64,000 nucleotides of DNA from Thermochaetoides thermophila DSM 1495 (Eukaryota; Ascomycota; Sordariomycetes; Sordariales; Chaetomiaceae). Below the pieces are notes generated by a model. The model saw nothing but the letters and a program-made list of their open reading frames with translations, searched no databases and was not told the origin of the DNA. The stretch lies in NCBI RefSeq assembly GCF_000221225.1, contig NW_006383032.1, positions 4,695,213 through 4,759,212 on the forward strand, written 5' to 3'. The position numbers and the translations under genes are program-made. Of the stretch, positions 48,852 to 59,914 are shown piece by piece. Within the stretch, counting starts at the first letter, position 1. Each line of letters opens with the position of its first letter.

Positions 48852-51800
48852 ATGGCGACGGACCTCGAGCGGACCGTTCTCGACTTCTACCAGATCTCCA
48901 ACCTCAATCCCGTGCAATGGCCTACCGAGAAGGACAACGACAGCGATGTTTCCGACGACGACGAGGCAAAGAAGAAGGCCAACCGCCGCAAATCCCGGTA
49001 CCAAGCTCTGGAGCGGGCTGTAAGCAACCGAAGCAGCCTCATTCCTGGCTCGGAGACCTCGGGGAGCGGGATGGGCAACCTCGTGCAGAGGGATGAGCCA
49101 GACCCCCTTGGCACTACCGACAGCGTAGTGCGAACATTGAAACTCCTTGGTGTTCCTGTACAGGAGGATCTCCGGCTGCGTGAGTTGGCCCTCGCCTCCA
49201 AGACAGCACAAACATGTGTCCAGGACATTCGTTGACAACAGTTCTGCCGATAGGGAACCGCTTTCTCCTCTCATCAACGACCTTTTCGCCGGCGCTCTTC
49301 CTGTCCCAGATGCATGCAAATGCCGATACTCAATCACTAATAAACGGACTGGAGGTACTCTCCAGGTCAATTGACCAGAAGTCAGCGTCTCTCAAGGTGC
49401 TAGTGGAGTCCAACTTTGAGCGTTTCGTCCGCGCGAAGGCTACTATCGACAATGTGTACAAGGAGATGAAATATCGCGGCGCCGAACCACCTGCTCCACG
49501 CCCCCGTGGCCATTCCCGCCAAGTTAGTAGAAGCAGCATTCGAGGAGGTAATGTCGCGGGACCTCTTGCCGGTCCCCTTTTACCTGCAGCAGACCCTCGC
49601 AAGAAAAATGCGCTGGTTAAAGAGAGCGAATATGGTGTTTTGGGTGTAAAAGCACCACTTCTTGAGGTGTCAGCAAAGGCAGAAGACGTTTGGGGACCTG
49701 CACTTGGGGGTAGGGAAAAGGAAGAGCACCTCAAGACAGTTGCTTCCTATCTCGATCAGTACAAAGAATACGTCGAACTCAGCTCAGCCATCGCGGACAG
49801 CATTAAGCGTAAGGATCACGAGAGCTTAGTTGAGGAATACACAAAGGCCCGTAAGTTTGCCGACGAAGCAAAGCGTCTGGCCGAGGAGCTCAACTCCTCA
49901 CAGCCGACCGATGAGCAGCTATATCGCATCATTTTGGCAGCGCGAATGTGGCAGGATGTGGATGAGCAGATTCAAGCGTTAAAAAGAGACATTTGGCGGA
50001 GGCTTATTTCACCCCAGATCATGGTCGCAAGGACGGACGCAGCGGGCCAGCCACGGAGCGACCAGCACATGGAGCTCATTTCATTGCTCCTAGAGTTGGG
50101 CGTGGAGGATAACCCTATTTGGGTTTGGCTCTTGAGTCGCTATGACTATCTCAAGAGCAAAATCCAGTCGACCGGTGACAGGTCGAAAGTGGAAATTGAG
50201 GTTCTGCGCCGCCGTTTGGCGAATGCCGAAAAGCCAACTCCTCAAGCCATGGCATCTCATATGCGTATGCTTGGCAGGCAGTCGGTTGAATCATCCAGGT
50301 CCAAAAACTTAGATTCTCCAGATATAGTGGAGCTCTGGGAGATGAATGTGGCTTTTCTGAACAATATGCTCTCGCCACAAGGATTCTTGGGCGAGGTCCT
50401 GGACTTCTGGCAGACTGTCCAAGGCTTCATCGATGGCAAGACGCAAATGAACTTGCCAACAGGCTACCAGGGCGAGTCAGAAGCCCACCACCGCCTGTCC
50501 CAGCAAGGCGTGGCTCAACTCCAGAAAGGCATCACCGAGCTTGTCAGCTTGATTCGGGAGAGCGTTCTAGCCTTCTTTGCTGACCCTCCTCCCGAAGATA
50601 TCTCGCTGCTGTACTCACCTATGCCGCCTCAGTCTCCAGGATCTCCGGGAATTAGCTCCTCTGGCGGACTGCTGACACCACGAGATCCTCGCTTCAACAT
50701 TGATCCGAGTAACCCACCTCCCCCGTCGCCCAAGAGAGGCGAGGTGTGGGAGAAATTTGCATTTTGGCCCCCGTGGTCGAATTCGATCAGCGGAGCGCAC
50801 TACCTTGCCACAATGCTTTCTATTGTCGGAACGGGGGCAGCTGACATGGCTTCCGTCTCACCAGTTGGCAACGGAGACGCTGCCGAAATTGAGCGCGTCA
50901 GAGCTCTAGTTGGTGTCGCGAGGGAGAGATGTGTGACTGCCCTCTGTGCAGCCTGGAATAGGGATGCCGAAAACATCAAGTATGTCGAGGATTGGAACCG
51001 GAGCCCTGATAGCAACGACGTGACGAAAATGCCGGCCAGTTTTGCCGCATTTGAAGGTGCATTGCTCACAGGGATGCAGAAGATCCTTTACATCTCTGAG
51101 GCAATGTCCAAGCCGGGTGCGGAAGATATTGTCCTCCCGCCGCCGACTAAACTGCTGCAGATGGTTCGCAGTCAATACGTCACAACCCTCTACAAGGCCC
51201 TGAGCGGCATGGTCGAGAATGCTGAGCGGTACCCCAAAAAGGCAGAAGATGAATGGACAGTTGAGGCCGAGACCTCCGTCCTCGTGCGCCCAAGTAATCC
51301 CCGGGTGTCGGCTTCTACAAGCACAGGAGGCACTCTGGACGCGAGCGATAGGGTAAGGTGTATCTCATGGTTGTCTAGGTTCGAAGCTAACAGCAAACCC
51401 GCAACAGAACGTTCGCATGCTTCTCACTCTTAGCAACCTCCAAGCCCTACGCTCAAACGTTGTGCCGACACTAAACACCCAGTTCGAAAACGCTTTCTCA
51501 GTCAAGCTCACCGACGAAACCAAGACCATCCGGGACGTCCTCGGCCAGATTGACGCCCGCCTCTTCCAGTCCTATACTCGACCCTCGATCGAGGCTCTCA
51601 AACGTATTATCCATGCCGGCATTACCTCTCCCGACTGGGTGCCTCCACCAGGGGGTCCCAAGCCGCATTCCGTCCGACCCTACGTGTATGAAGCCCTCCT
51701 TACACTCGTTTTGGTGCATACCCAAGTATCTACGACCGCCCCATCGCTCACGTCAGAGGTGCTCTCGTACCTCCTCGAGCAAGCATCACGCGAGCTGCTT

Positions 51801-52127
51801 GAGGCGTTCAAAACGCGCCCTAAGTACCACCTGGAAGCGTTGATGCAGGCGACGCTGGATGTCGAGTTCGTGGCGCAGACACTCAGCCACTATACAACGG
51901 ATCGCGCATCGGAGCTGCAGAGCACCATCTACCAGGAGCTTGATGGACGCACTGACAACGACGCGCGCGCGCGGCTGCAAGCTGAGCTGCCCGAGATGCG
52001 CGCTGTGCTCAAACGGCTGAGGGAGGCTAGCAAGAGCGAGTTTGCCTGCTTCAGGAAGCCAAAGAAGCCCACTGGTACTGAGGGAGGGGTTCAAGGGACG
52101 GCGGGTAAGAGCCAATCAACCTATTGA
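48852..52127 (+). CDS. SEC5: Exocyst complex component Sec5
   Basis: Subunit of the octameric exocyst, which tethers secretory vesicles to the plasma membrane, in fungi mainly at the hyphal tip. Exons 48852-49179, 49254-51352, 51408-52127; 1048 aa. The N-terminal ~110 residues are acidic and variable. The Sec5 signature follows directly: LRNRFLLSSTTFSPALFLSQ, then LEVLSRSIDQKSASLKVLVE and NFERFVRAKATIDNVYKEM. The remainder is the helical rod typical of exocyst subunits. Two in-frame acceptors are available for the first intron (49242 or 49254); the second is preferred because it yields the conserved LRNRF. A Ser/Pro-rich insertion (~residues 580-620) is probably disordered. It is convergent with the transcription-factor gene. 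Confidence 0.92.
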
Positions 52128-52701
52128 TCACAACAGCAACAGGAGCCATGAAAGCAACTATATGAGATGTGGGACTACAGGCTTTGGCTGTATGTACGAG
52201 CATTTACTGTGAATAAATCATCGACTTGGGTTGCTTCGTCAGAAGTAACCCCCTTTTCAGCATCGCCAGTATAAGTTTCCAATAATGTTGGTAATAATCA
52301 ACTCGCATTAAGTTTTCGTGACAGGAGGTATCTCTAAGAGCTTGGCCAGGGTATTTTAGTCTAAGATGAGAACAACAACCAACTCCAATCGCTCTGCCCG
52401 TTCAGCCATCATATCTATCCGTCTCACATCCGAATGAACACTCAGAAGAAGACATTACTTTGTTTCTGGTAGAGGCAGGCTACGTCTGGGGAGAGGCTGT
52501 ACGTCGATTCATTAACCAAGCCATCATCCCGATAGAGTAAGCCTCCACCACTCTTCGTGGTTTCATTCCCATGTCATCATCAGTTATAAAACCATTGCCG
52601 CTGGATCCCGAGACCAATTTTCAAGTCTCATCGCGACAAGTGAAAAAGGTATGACCGCTGTTCACCTGCTGCTCACCAACAGGATGTTACCTTTCTTCGA
52701 T
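52128..52701. other. Convergent 3' region SEC5 / transcription-factor gene
   Basis: About 570 bases between stop codons (more if the longer C-terminus of the neighbour is not used). Expected 3' untranslated regions; no gene seen. Confidence 0.4.
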
Positions 52702-55213
52702 TTAGGAATCCGAAGGGGGGAGCAGGAGTGTAGAGCAAAAGAGAAGCTCGAACGACCTCGAATCCGTAGGGGAGAAAGTTGGGCGTTCCTTCTTTGCCTT
52801 GACATGGGCAACTAGAGAACATACCTGTTAGTTTCCGCTAACCAACAGATGCTCATGACACAACTTACAATCGAGGTTGATCGCCTCAAAATATCCCCTG
52901 ATAATAGGGTTCTCCTCCTCAGTGACCAGCTTGCCGTCGACCTCGCGGCGCATAGTTCGCGGCAAGGCCTTTCTGATGCCGAGCAGCATGTGGAGCAGAT
53001 CGGCGATGACATAGCCTTGCTGGGCAAAAGTAACAGGCTCTTTCTCCAGCGGCCAGAGGTCACGCAAGTTCTCCTGCTCCCAGGCTTTAAAGGCCCAGCT
53101 AGACTTCTCGACACAGTTGAGCAGGATAAGAACAGCAAAGTACATGTTGAAATCGATTTTCACCTTGCTGTCCTGCAGCACACGTTGCATACCAGTGAGC
53201 AGGATTTTGCTCGTGGCGGCAGCCTTCCTCTCGGCCGCCGCAGCAAGCTGAAGGCAAATGGTGTCGAAAAGATTCTTATCGGTATCCTCCTTGATGGTCT
53301 TCGCCGGTGTATCCTCAGCCCAGGTTTTGGCATTGATAGTCCACTGACGCTCCCGGTCCAAAATCTCAACCAAACCCCACAATTCAAGAGACTTCTTGAG
53401 CAGCTCATCATTGGTCTTACTGGCAATATCAACTGCGGTTTGAAGGGTGACACGGACAAAGTGTGACGGTTCCCGCACAATCAGCTCGGACAGGATCTCG
53501 CGCATGTAAGCCTCGACTCTGGCGGGCACATCTTGATTCTCGTTGTCCAGCATGACGATGGGGTAGTTGGTAGGCTTTTCGTCTGCCATAGAGGCATCGA
53601 TCAGCTTCCCCTCGGCATCCCTGCCGGGATCGCGCTGAAGAACTTGCAGCTGCAGGCGGGGGGAGCATTCGGGAAAATGACAGGCCTCAATGAGGACACC
53701 GTGATTCCCTAGGCTCATAGCCTGCTTTAGGCTATTGACCCTGGCCTGGGCAAGAACAATCTGGACGCCTGCCGAATACAGGTCTAGCTGCTCCGAAAAT
53801 TTGGTCCGAACACAGCCCGTACGCCACACCCGCGGAGACAGCACCTTCTTACAAGTCTCACAGGGAGACCCTTGAGAACATGTCTTGCGCAGTACGCGGC
53901 ACCGGATGCAAGCGCCAATCTTGCGAACTTCCTGGACCTCTTTCCTCCGGATGGCATTAAATCGTGCCCGCGAATGACGCGCCTTCGCAGTGCCTTCAAC
54001 GCGGAACATTCCCTTGCCAGCTGGGGCCGCCGGATGCATAGCACTGTTGTTCGTGATGGTTGCCTGGAAAGAATCCGTCGCATATGCCAGTTCTCCCCAT
54101 GTCTGCGGAGCCCCTGGGCTAGGGACGGCGGGAGCCCCTGGGGTGGTTTGGAGCTCTTCCACGCCAGGGGCAGGGCCAGCGGGTGCCCCGGTCATGTCTG
54201 CAACTGGCAGACTGTTGTTACTGGCAGCTGCCGCCGCGGCAGCTGCAGCTGCAGCGGCTGCATTAGCAGTGGCAGTAGCAGCTTCGGCAGCGGCAGCAGC
54301 TTGTTCACCCAGTATCTCTGGATCAAGATAAGACGGATGTAACCGCGCGGTCGCGGCGGCTGCCATAGTGATATTTGCGGACTCGGTGTTCGCATCATTA
54401 TCGGCGCGCAGAATTTCCTGAAGCCGCTCTTCCGGAGTAAGGCCTTGCTCCGTAGCTTCGGTCGAAGTAGACTCAACTACACGTCTGACAGTCAGCCAAA
54501 TGTCACCTTGGAACTCCTTAATCCAGAAAAGACGCCAACTTGCCCTTGGCCGCCTTAGCAGAACCATTTTCGTGGCTCACAGAAGGGTTGTCCACAGTAA
54601 ACTGCTCGTGGAGATCGAATCCCACACCAGGCTGTGAGGCGGATGGTGTAGATGTCTGGGGAACGGCGCCATTTGGTTGGCCGCGATCATCGTTCTTCTC
54701 GTTGAGGTCGATCTGTCGGGAGACTTCAGCGAGCACTCCCAGGGCAGTCCAGTCGCGCTGCATCATGGGAAGATCCATCGCCGAGCCATTGGCTTGGACG
54801 CGAGCCTGGACTTGCGCCTGAGCCTGAGCCTGAGCCTGGGCCTGGGCCTGGGCCTGGGCCTGGGTCTGCTGCTGGAAGCGCTGCGAGGCATGGCTCATGC
54901 CGGACATAGTCAGCAGGGCATTCACCCTCTCGGCCTCGCTGATGGCCGGGCATTTTTTGGTCAAATGGTTGGTCAGACTATCAAGACGTCCACGAGGGAA
55001 ATGCTCTCCGCATCTGCGACAACAGGAAAGGTGAGACTGGGAATCAGTAACTCGTCGGTGTTGTCACCTCCAAAGAGGCGGTGGGTGGAAAGGCAGGCGA
55101 AAAAGAGCGGTGGCTCACGCTTTGCAAGTGTGGGGATAGCGATTGCTCTGGTCCTGTAGCTTCGGACCGCGCTCGAAGTATTGCAATATCAGGGCATTTG
55201 GCCGTCTCCCCAT
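52702..55213 (-). CDS. Zinc-finger transcription factor with BED-like finger and internal Zn2Cys6-like cluster
   Basis: Probable nuclear DNA-binding regulator; I do not recognise a named orthologue. Exons proposed: 55213-55119, 55013-~54540, 54484-52869, 52811-52702 (about 764 aa). A first finger at residues 30-53 has the pattern C-x2-C-x14-H-x4-C (CKACGEHFPRGR ... HLTKKC), like BED/CCHC fingers, and is completed only by joining exons 1 and 2. A (Gln-Ala)n tract and a 17-residue-plus Ala tract (~251-277) follow. The second cluster, around residues 382-415, is C-x2-C-x6-C-x5-C-x2-C-x12-C (CIRCRVLRKTC ... CETC), Zn2Cys6-like with a long last spacing and unusual mid-protein position. The C-terminal half is helical. 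Uncertain points: the donor near 54540/54534, and whether the last intron is spliced (otherwise the stop is at 52828). Identity as a zinc-cluster protein is good; targets are unknown. Confidence 0.78.
54223..54300 (-). repeat. GCN repeat coding for poly-alanine
   Basis: Degenerate GCN codons in the transcription-factor gene encode a near-continuous Ala tract. The mixed codons show it is not a simple trinucleotide expansion. On the opposite strand it makes a spurious alanine-rich frame. Confidence 0.7.
54811..54868 (-). repeat. Hexanucleotide tandem repeat coding for (Gln-Ala)n
   Basis: About nine copies of a CAGGCC/CAGGCT-type six-base unit, seen on the plus strand as CCTGGG/CCTGAG, giving alternating Gln and Ala followed by QVQARVQ. 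Copy number is likely to vary between strains. Confidence 0.85.
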
Positions 55214-56323
55214 TGTTACCAGTTGATTGGCAGCTGCCTCATCGACGACTCAGTTGTGATGGTTATGGTCGGCGCTGGGGAGGGGTCTCGATGATGCGAA
55301 AATACTGCCGGTCTAAAAAAGTTGGCGGTCAGCGAATGGATGCTGTCATCACTGTAGGCGGACTAAAAAGGTGGGTCTTCAGACAACTGTGTCACGTGCT
55401 GACAACAGTCTGGTTATGACAAGTCGATCCATGCACAGTCAGCACCTGTCACATGAAGTTTTCTCAGGTCTGTGTGACACGGCAAGCCTTCCGTGCTAAG
55501 GCTTTCCTTCGTGGACTAGCCTAGGCAATCGTTGCTGTACATACAGGATTATGTGACTGATTCACCTTCAGCATCGACATCGTGCCCTTTCCCGTCTTAA
55601 TCAGAGATCGATACACCTTTGGTACGGTATTAAAACGGTACCTGTAAATACAAAATGTATCTTACAGCACACTGTCAAAACAGGATTGTTGGATGGGCAT
55701 TCTGTCAAGAGCCGCTAATCTAAATCAAGCTTCCCCTTTGGCTTGGCGCTGTTAGGTTCCATGCTTTAGGTTCCAACTGCCGGGTGCGTCCAAGTCCATC
55801 ATCAAACCACAAGGCTGATCCTTGGGATCCGTCTGCGGGCTTTGGCTCATCGCCGGAATCACTGCATCACTCGTTCATCCCGTTTAATCTTCATACTGTG
55901 ACTTGGCTAACTCCTGCTATTTGGGCCTTGTGATTCTCAGCCGATCACTACACAGACCATAAAAGCATTCGTCGCGCCTCAAAGCTGCCAGCCTTGAACC
56001 GACCAGCATTTCCCGTACCAGCGTTTACCTGCTCCGTACTTCTCTAACGTATTATTTATTGCCGCTTCTTATCCTCGAGGTTGCACTGCAGCATCTGGCG
56101 CGCAGCACCTAGCGTTAGAATTTTGACACTGGGCGAAATCAGGCACTGATGCGCTTGTCTTGAATCCGCATCCGACTACATACAGATCACCCCCTGCAGT
56201 GCCCTTACATCTACGTTGCCCGGCGCATCGCCATCGATCGCGAGACCCCCCCTCGATGAGCATAACACAAGACTCTTGACCCATGCGTGGCGCCACAGTA
56301 CATGAAGCGATCCCGAATTCACG
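55214..56323. promoter_or_regulatory. Divergent promoter region transcription factor / ROG1-like lipase
   Basis: 1.1 kb between divergent start codons. No open frame with coding character. Promoters and leaders of both genes are expected. Confidence 0.45.
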
Positions 56324-59300
56324 ATGCTGCTCCTCCACCAAGTCGGCAGTGTCAAGATCGGAGAGGTAGTGCGTTACACTGTGACATATAAGCCTTCGGC
56401 GGACCACATTCTTCCCTCCCCTGAGTTTCTGTACCTACGCATCAAGAACACATGCTCCACTCCTTTACGCGCCGCCTTTGTCCACGGCCCCTACACCCTT
56501 TCGGTCGCTGCATACCCGGCACATTTCAAGCCTTTCGAGAAGTTCGAGAATCCCCGTCGCTATGGCGTACCAGAATTTGAGCCAATGCTCAAGGCAGGAT
56601 CCGTCTGGAACTGCCACCTGGTAGTGCCCGACAACATCCGCCAAACTGCCGGTGAGGGGAGCAGTCAGCACGGCTATTTTGGTGGACGCCCGAACCGGGA
56701 GGGCGAAAGCGCGTCCTGGATCATCGAAGTCAGCTCTCAGGTCTTGTTTTCCACCTCGGCCGCAGTGCACTACGAAATATTGCTGGCCCGGGATGAGAAG
56801 TCCCTCAACATCGGCTCCGTAGTTTCCGTTATTGGAGGTCAGACCCATGTCCCGGAACCGGGGCGAGTCAGCGACTTTCAACGGGGCGCGGAGTCCCAAA
56901 AGGACCCTTCAGGCTTACAGAAAGGAGTCTTCTCCAAAGCAATTCATCTCAAGGTTGAGGATACTGCTGCCTTGTGGAATACCCCCCAACTGCCTGGCTG
57001 GGACGACGTGGGCTGGCTTCGCGCTAGGAGTGACGATCTCGTTGAGCCTCCTACTGAGGCAGCTACAGATAACAACCGGCCACACGCGAACCAACAGCAC
57101 CGGAAACACAAGCCCAAAAAGGTTCATCTAGTCGTCCTCACCCATGGACTACACAGCAATCTCGGCAGCGATATGCTGTTTCTCAAAGAAAGCATCGATG
57201 CAGCAGTCAAGCAAGCAAAGATCGACGCCAAAGCACGGAGAGCCAGGGAAAGGGTTGTAAGGAGACGCGACTCTTCCCAGATTGAAGCCCCAGAGCGAGC
57301 TGCTGATGGCAGCAGTCACACCCTTGACGCTCGTGTTAATGACGGGGGCAGGGAGTCGAACATGGGAGAAGTTGATGAGAGTGACTCTGATGACGAGGAA
57401 GTCATAGTCCGTGGGTACTCGGGCAATGCCACAAGAACTGAGAAAGGCATCAAGTACTTGGGCAAGCGACTGGCAAAGTATTTGTTGGCAATGACGTATC
57501 CTGATCAGCCATGCTTGGTCACCCCGAAAGATGCGTCTGAGGCTATTGTCCACACTCTTAAAACGAGCGCTTTTAAGAAAGCCGGGGAAGATGGCCACAA
57601 GCAAGGCTCTTCTTTCCGATCTCATTCTTACGGGACCAACAGGACGTACAAGTTCACCAAAATCAGCTTCATAGGGCATTCCCTCGGAGGCCTCGTGCAG
57701 ACGTACGCCATCGCATACATCCAAAAACACTCACCGAAGTTCTTTGATCTCATCCAGCCTGTCAACTTCATTGCCTTAGCCTCGCCCTTTTTGGGTCTTA
57801 ATCACGAAAACCCTCTCTATGTGAAGTTTGCTTTGGATTTTGGCCTGGTTGGTCGAACAGGTCAGGACCTGGGACTCACTTGGAGGGCGCCAACTATTGC
57901 ACGCAATGGATGGGGGGCTATTGTGAGCAGTTTGGGCGAACATGCACACAAGCGCATGTATGGAGAGCCACAACCTGAATCCAAACCTCTTCTTCGAATT
58001 TTACCTACCGGTCCAGCTCATAAGGCACTTAAGAAGTTCCGTAACCGAACAGTGTACTCAAATGTTGTCAACGACGGCATTGTGCCTCTCCGTACCAGCT
58101 GCCTGCTTTTCCTGGACTGGCAGGGACTCGGCCGTGTAGAGAAGGCTCGCCGAGAAGCTGGACTTGTCGAGACCGTTGTGGGCTTTGGATGGGCTGAGCT
58201 TACAGGAGCAACTGTAACAACACCGAGGCTTGCGCCGTGGAGGCCACCAGACGAAGAAGAAAACGGTGATGGAAACGATATGGACAAGAACGCCCAGGCA
58301 AAAATTGAAGATCTTCACGCAGTTCCTCAGCCCCCTAGTAATGCCACGCTGGAAGATGATAAGCAGAGCTTCAGGGCAGCGAGTGATTCCTATCCCGGAT
58401 CTTCCTCAACAGCAAGCCTTACCAGCCCCTTAGCTGGGTTGTTGAATTTCCTCCGTGGCGACTCCCCAAAGCCGGCACAAGCATCATCTTATAAAGTGAG
58501 TAAAATCTACCAACGGGGTCAAATTGTGAAGCAGGGCAACATGTCCAGCGACCAATCTCTATTTGGCTCCCCATCGGCATCGAAGCGCACTGCTGGAACT
58601 CAGGCTGCTCAATGGACCGAGCCCGTGTCGGCTCCCCCTAAAACGACCATATTCGAGTCGGCCGGTGACTTGCTCAACCCAAAACTACCCTCAGTTGAGT
58701 TCCTTATTGATCCGGCCAAGCGTCCCCGCACCATCTTCCACGATCGCGTCTACCATCCGTCGGATATTCCTCCACCACCAACCAAAGCGCATCTTTCCAC
58801 GACGAGCCAGTTGACATTACGTCTACGATCTGGTGTTTCTACCTCTCAAAAATCATCAAGCAAATCCACGTGTGCTTCCTCGCCTACCTCAACATCGAAC
58901 AACCCTTCCTCCCCTTCTCAGCGAAGTCGAGCTTCTACCGCTGGGGACGGTTCAACCGTCCACACGACCCTCTCTTCCAACCCCGATACAGCCGATGTTA
59001 CCACCGTTCCAAACTCGCCTGAAGATGGGGCCGCCATGAATGACGAGGACCAAGAAGTTGATCGTTCCCAGATGCGCGTTGAAGAAAAGATAGCCCGAGC
59101 TTACCACCGTGGCATGTCCTGGCGCAAGGTCCTCGTCAAGCTGGAACCCGACGCCCACAACAACATCTTTGTCCGTCGTATGTTTGTCAACGCATTTGGA
59201 TGGCCGGTCATACAACATCTGGTGCAAGCGCATTTCAGCGATGCGGAAATCGCAAGAACAAGGGACGATGACTTGCCTGGGAGCGTGGACAGAGCCAGGG

Positions 59301-59914
59301 CTCCTGAAGAGCCAGCAGGGCTGAAGAAGAGCGGAGAAACAAAGGATGTCGAACTGGCTGGAATTGGTGCCGGAGTTGGTGTGGTCAGGGACAGCATTCA
59401 AGGGAATAGAGATGAGGTCGCAAAAAGACCTAGTGAAAAGGAGCCTCACCAAAAGCCGCCAGGTGTCGTGCTGACGGGCCAGGCACAACACTATTGTGAT
59501 GGACATGCCCATGAGATTGTGTCGGGGTTGGGCATGTCTGAGCCTCCTGCATCATCGTCGTCCCTGTTAACCCCTTTGGTTACTCCCCGGACAGAACTGA
59601 GCGATAAGTTTGACTCAGTCACGTGGAGCGATCGGGATTGGTTGGATAGTGGCGAAGATTCTGATGATGACAGGAGCAGGAGGAGCAGCACAGGACACGC
59701 AAAGAAGGAATTGGGTGCTGATACCTCTCTCGGTGCAGACAGTGCAACAAAGGCAAAAGGAAAAGACAATGGCGAAATCTCTGGCCTTACAAACTCTCCT
59801 CAAGCTACCGGAGTGGAACAGAAAAGCTCAAGCCCAGTGATATGGAGCTGGACCGAGAAAATTGTAGGTAAGAGTGGTTTAAGCCACTCAAGGTCGTCGG
59901 GAGAGGGGAATTAG
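56324..59914 (+). CDS. ROG1: DUF676 serine esterase/lipase, Rog1-like
   Basis: Alpha/beta-hydrolase of the DUF676 family; yeast Rog1 is a monoacylglycerol lipase. Single exon, 1196 aa, much longer than yeast Rog1 (about 685) because of disordered insertions. The N-terminal ~180 residues form the fungal Rog1 N-terminal domain (HQVGSVKIGEVVRYTVTYK). The hydrolase starts at VHLVVLTHGLHSN (~267-279, oxyanion strand). The nucleophile elbow is GHSLGG with Ser453, and NDGIVPL carries the likely catalytic Asp584. An acidic insertion (~335-370) splits the domain between these. Residues ~640-910 are Ser/Pro-rich and low complexity. A conserved C-terminal block contains RVEEKIARAYHRGMSW and FVNAFGWPVIQHLVQ (~917-970). 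Start codon 56324 is preferred because the conserved N-terminal domain begins directly after it. Catalytic residues are read from motifs; substrate is inferred. Confidence 0.92.
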   Translation: MLLLHQVGSVKIGEVVRYTVTYKPSADHILPSPEFLYLRIKNTCSTPLRAAFVHGPYTLSVAAYPAHFKPFEKFENPRRYGVPEFEPMLKAGSVWNCHLVVPDNIRQTAGEGSSQHGYFGGRPNREGESASWIIEVSSQVLFSTSAAVHYEILLARDEKSLNIGSVVSVIGGQTHVPEPGRVSDFQRGAESQKDPSGLQKGVFSKAIHLKVEDTAALWNTPQLPGWDDVGWLRARSDDLVEPPTEAATDNNRPHANQQHRKHKPKKVHLVVLTHGLHSNLGSDMLFLKESIDAAVKQAKIDAKARRARERVVRRRDSSQIEAPERAADGSSHTLDARVNDGGRESNMGEVDESDSDDEEVIVRGYSGNATRTEKGIKYLGKRLAKYLLAMTYPDQPCLVTPKDASEAIVHTLKTSAFKKAGEDGHKQGSSFRSHSYGTNRTYKFTKISFIGHSLGGLVQTYAIAYIQKHSPKFFDLIQPVNFIALASPFLGLNHENPLYVKFALDFGLVGRTGQDLGLTWRAPTIARNGWGAIVSSLGEHAHKRMYGEPQPESKPLLRILPTGPAHKALKKFRNRTVYSNVVNDGIVPLRTSCLLFLDWQGLGRVEKARREAGLVETVVGFGWAELTGATVTTPRLAPWRPPDEEENGDGNDMDKNAQAKIEDLHAVPQPPSNATLEDDKQSFRAASDSYPGSSSTASLTSPLAGLLNFLRGDSPKPAQASSYKVSKIYQRGQIVKQGNMSSDQSLFGSPSASKRTAGTQAAQWTEPVSAPPKTTIFESAGDLLNPKLPSVEFLIDPAKRPRTIFHDRVYHPSDIPPPPTKAHLSTTSQLTLRLRSGVSTSQKSSSKSTCASSPTSTSNNPSSPSQRSRASTAGDGSTVHTTLSSNPDTADVTTVPNSPEDGAAMNDEDQEVDRSQMRVEEKIARAYHRGMSWRKVLVKLEPDAHNNIFVRRMFVNAFGWPVIQHLVQAHFSDAEIARTRDDDLPGSVDRARAPEEPAGLKKSGETKDVELAGIGAGVGVVRDSIQGNRDEVAKRPSEKEPHQKPPGVVLTGQAQHYCDGHAHEIVSGLGMSEPPASSSSLLTPLVTPRTELSDKFDSVTWSDRDWLDSGEDSDDDRSRRSSTGHAKKELGADTSLGADSATKAKGKDNGEISGLTNSPQATGVEQKSSSPVIWSWTEKIVGKSGLSHSRSSGEGN

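Noticed and set aside
53990..54331. Plus-strand alanine-rich frame
   Set aside because: It is the complement of the poly-Ala and surrounding coding sequence of the zinc-finger gene.
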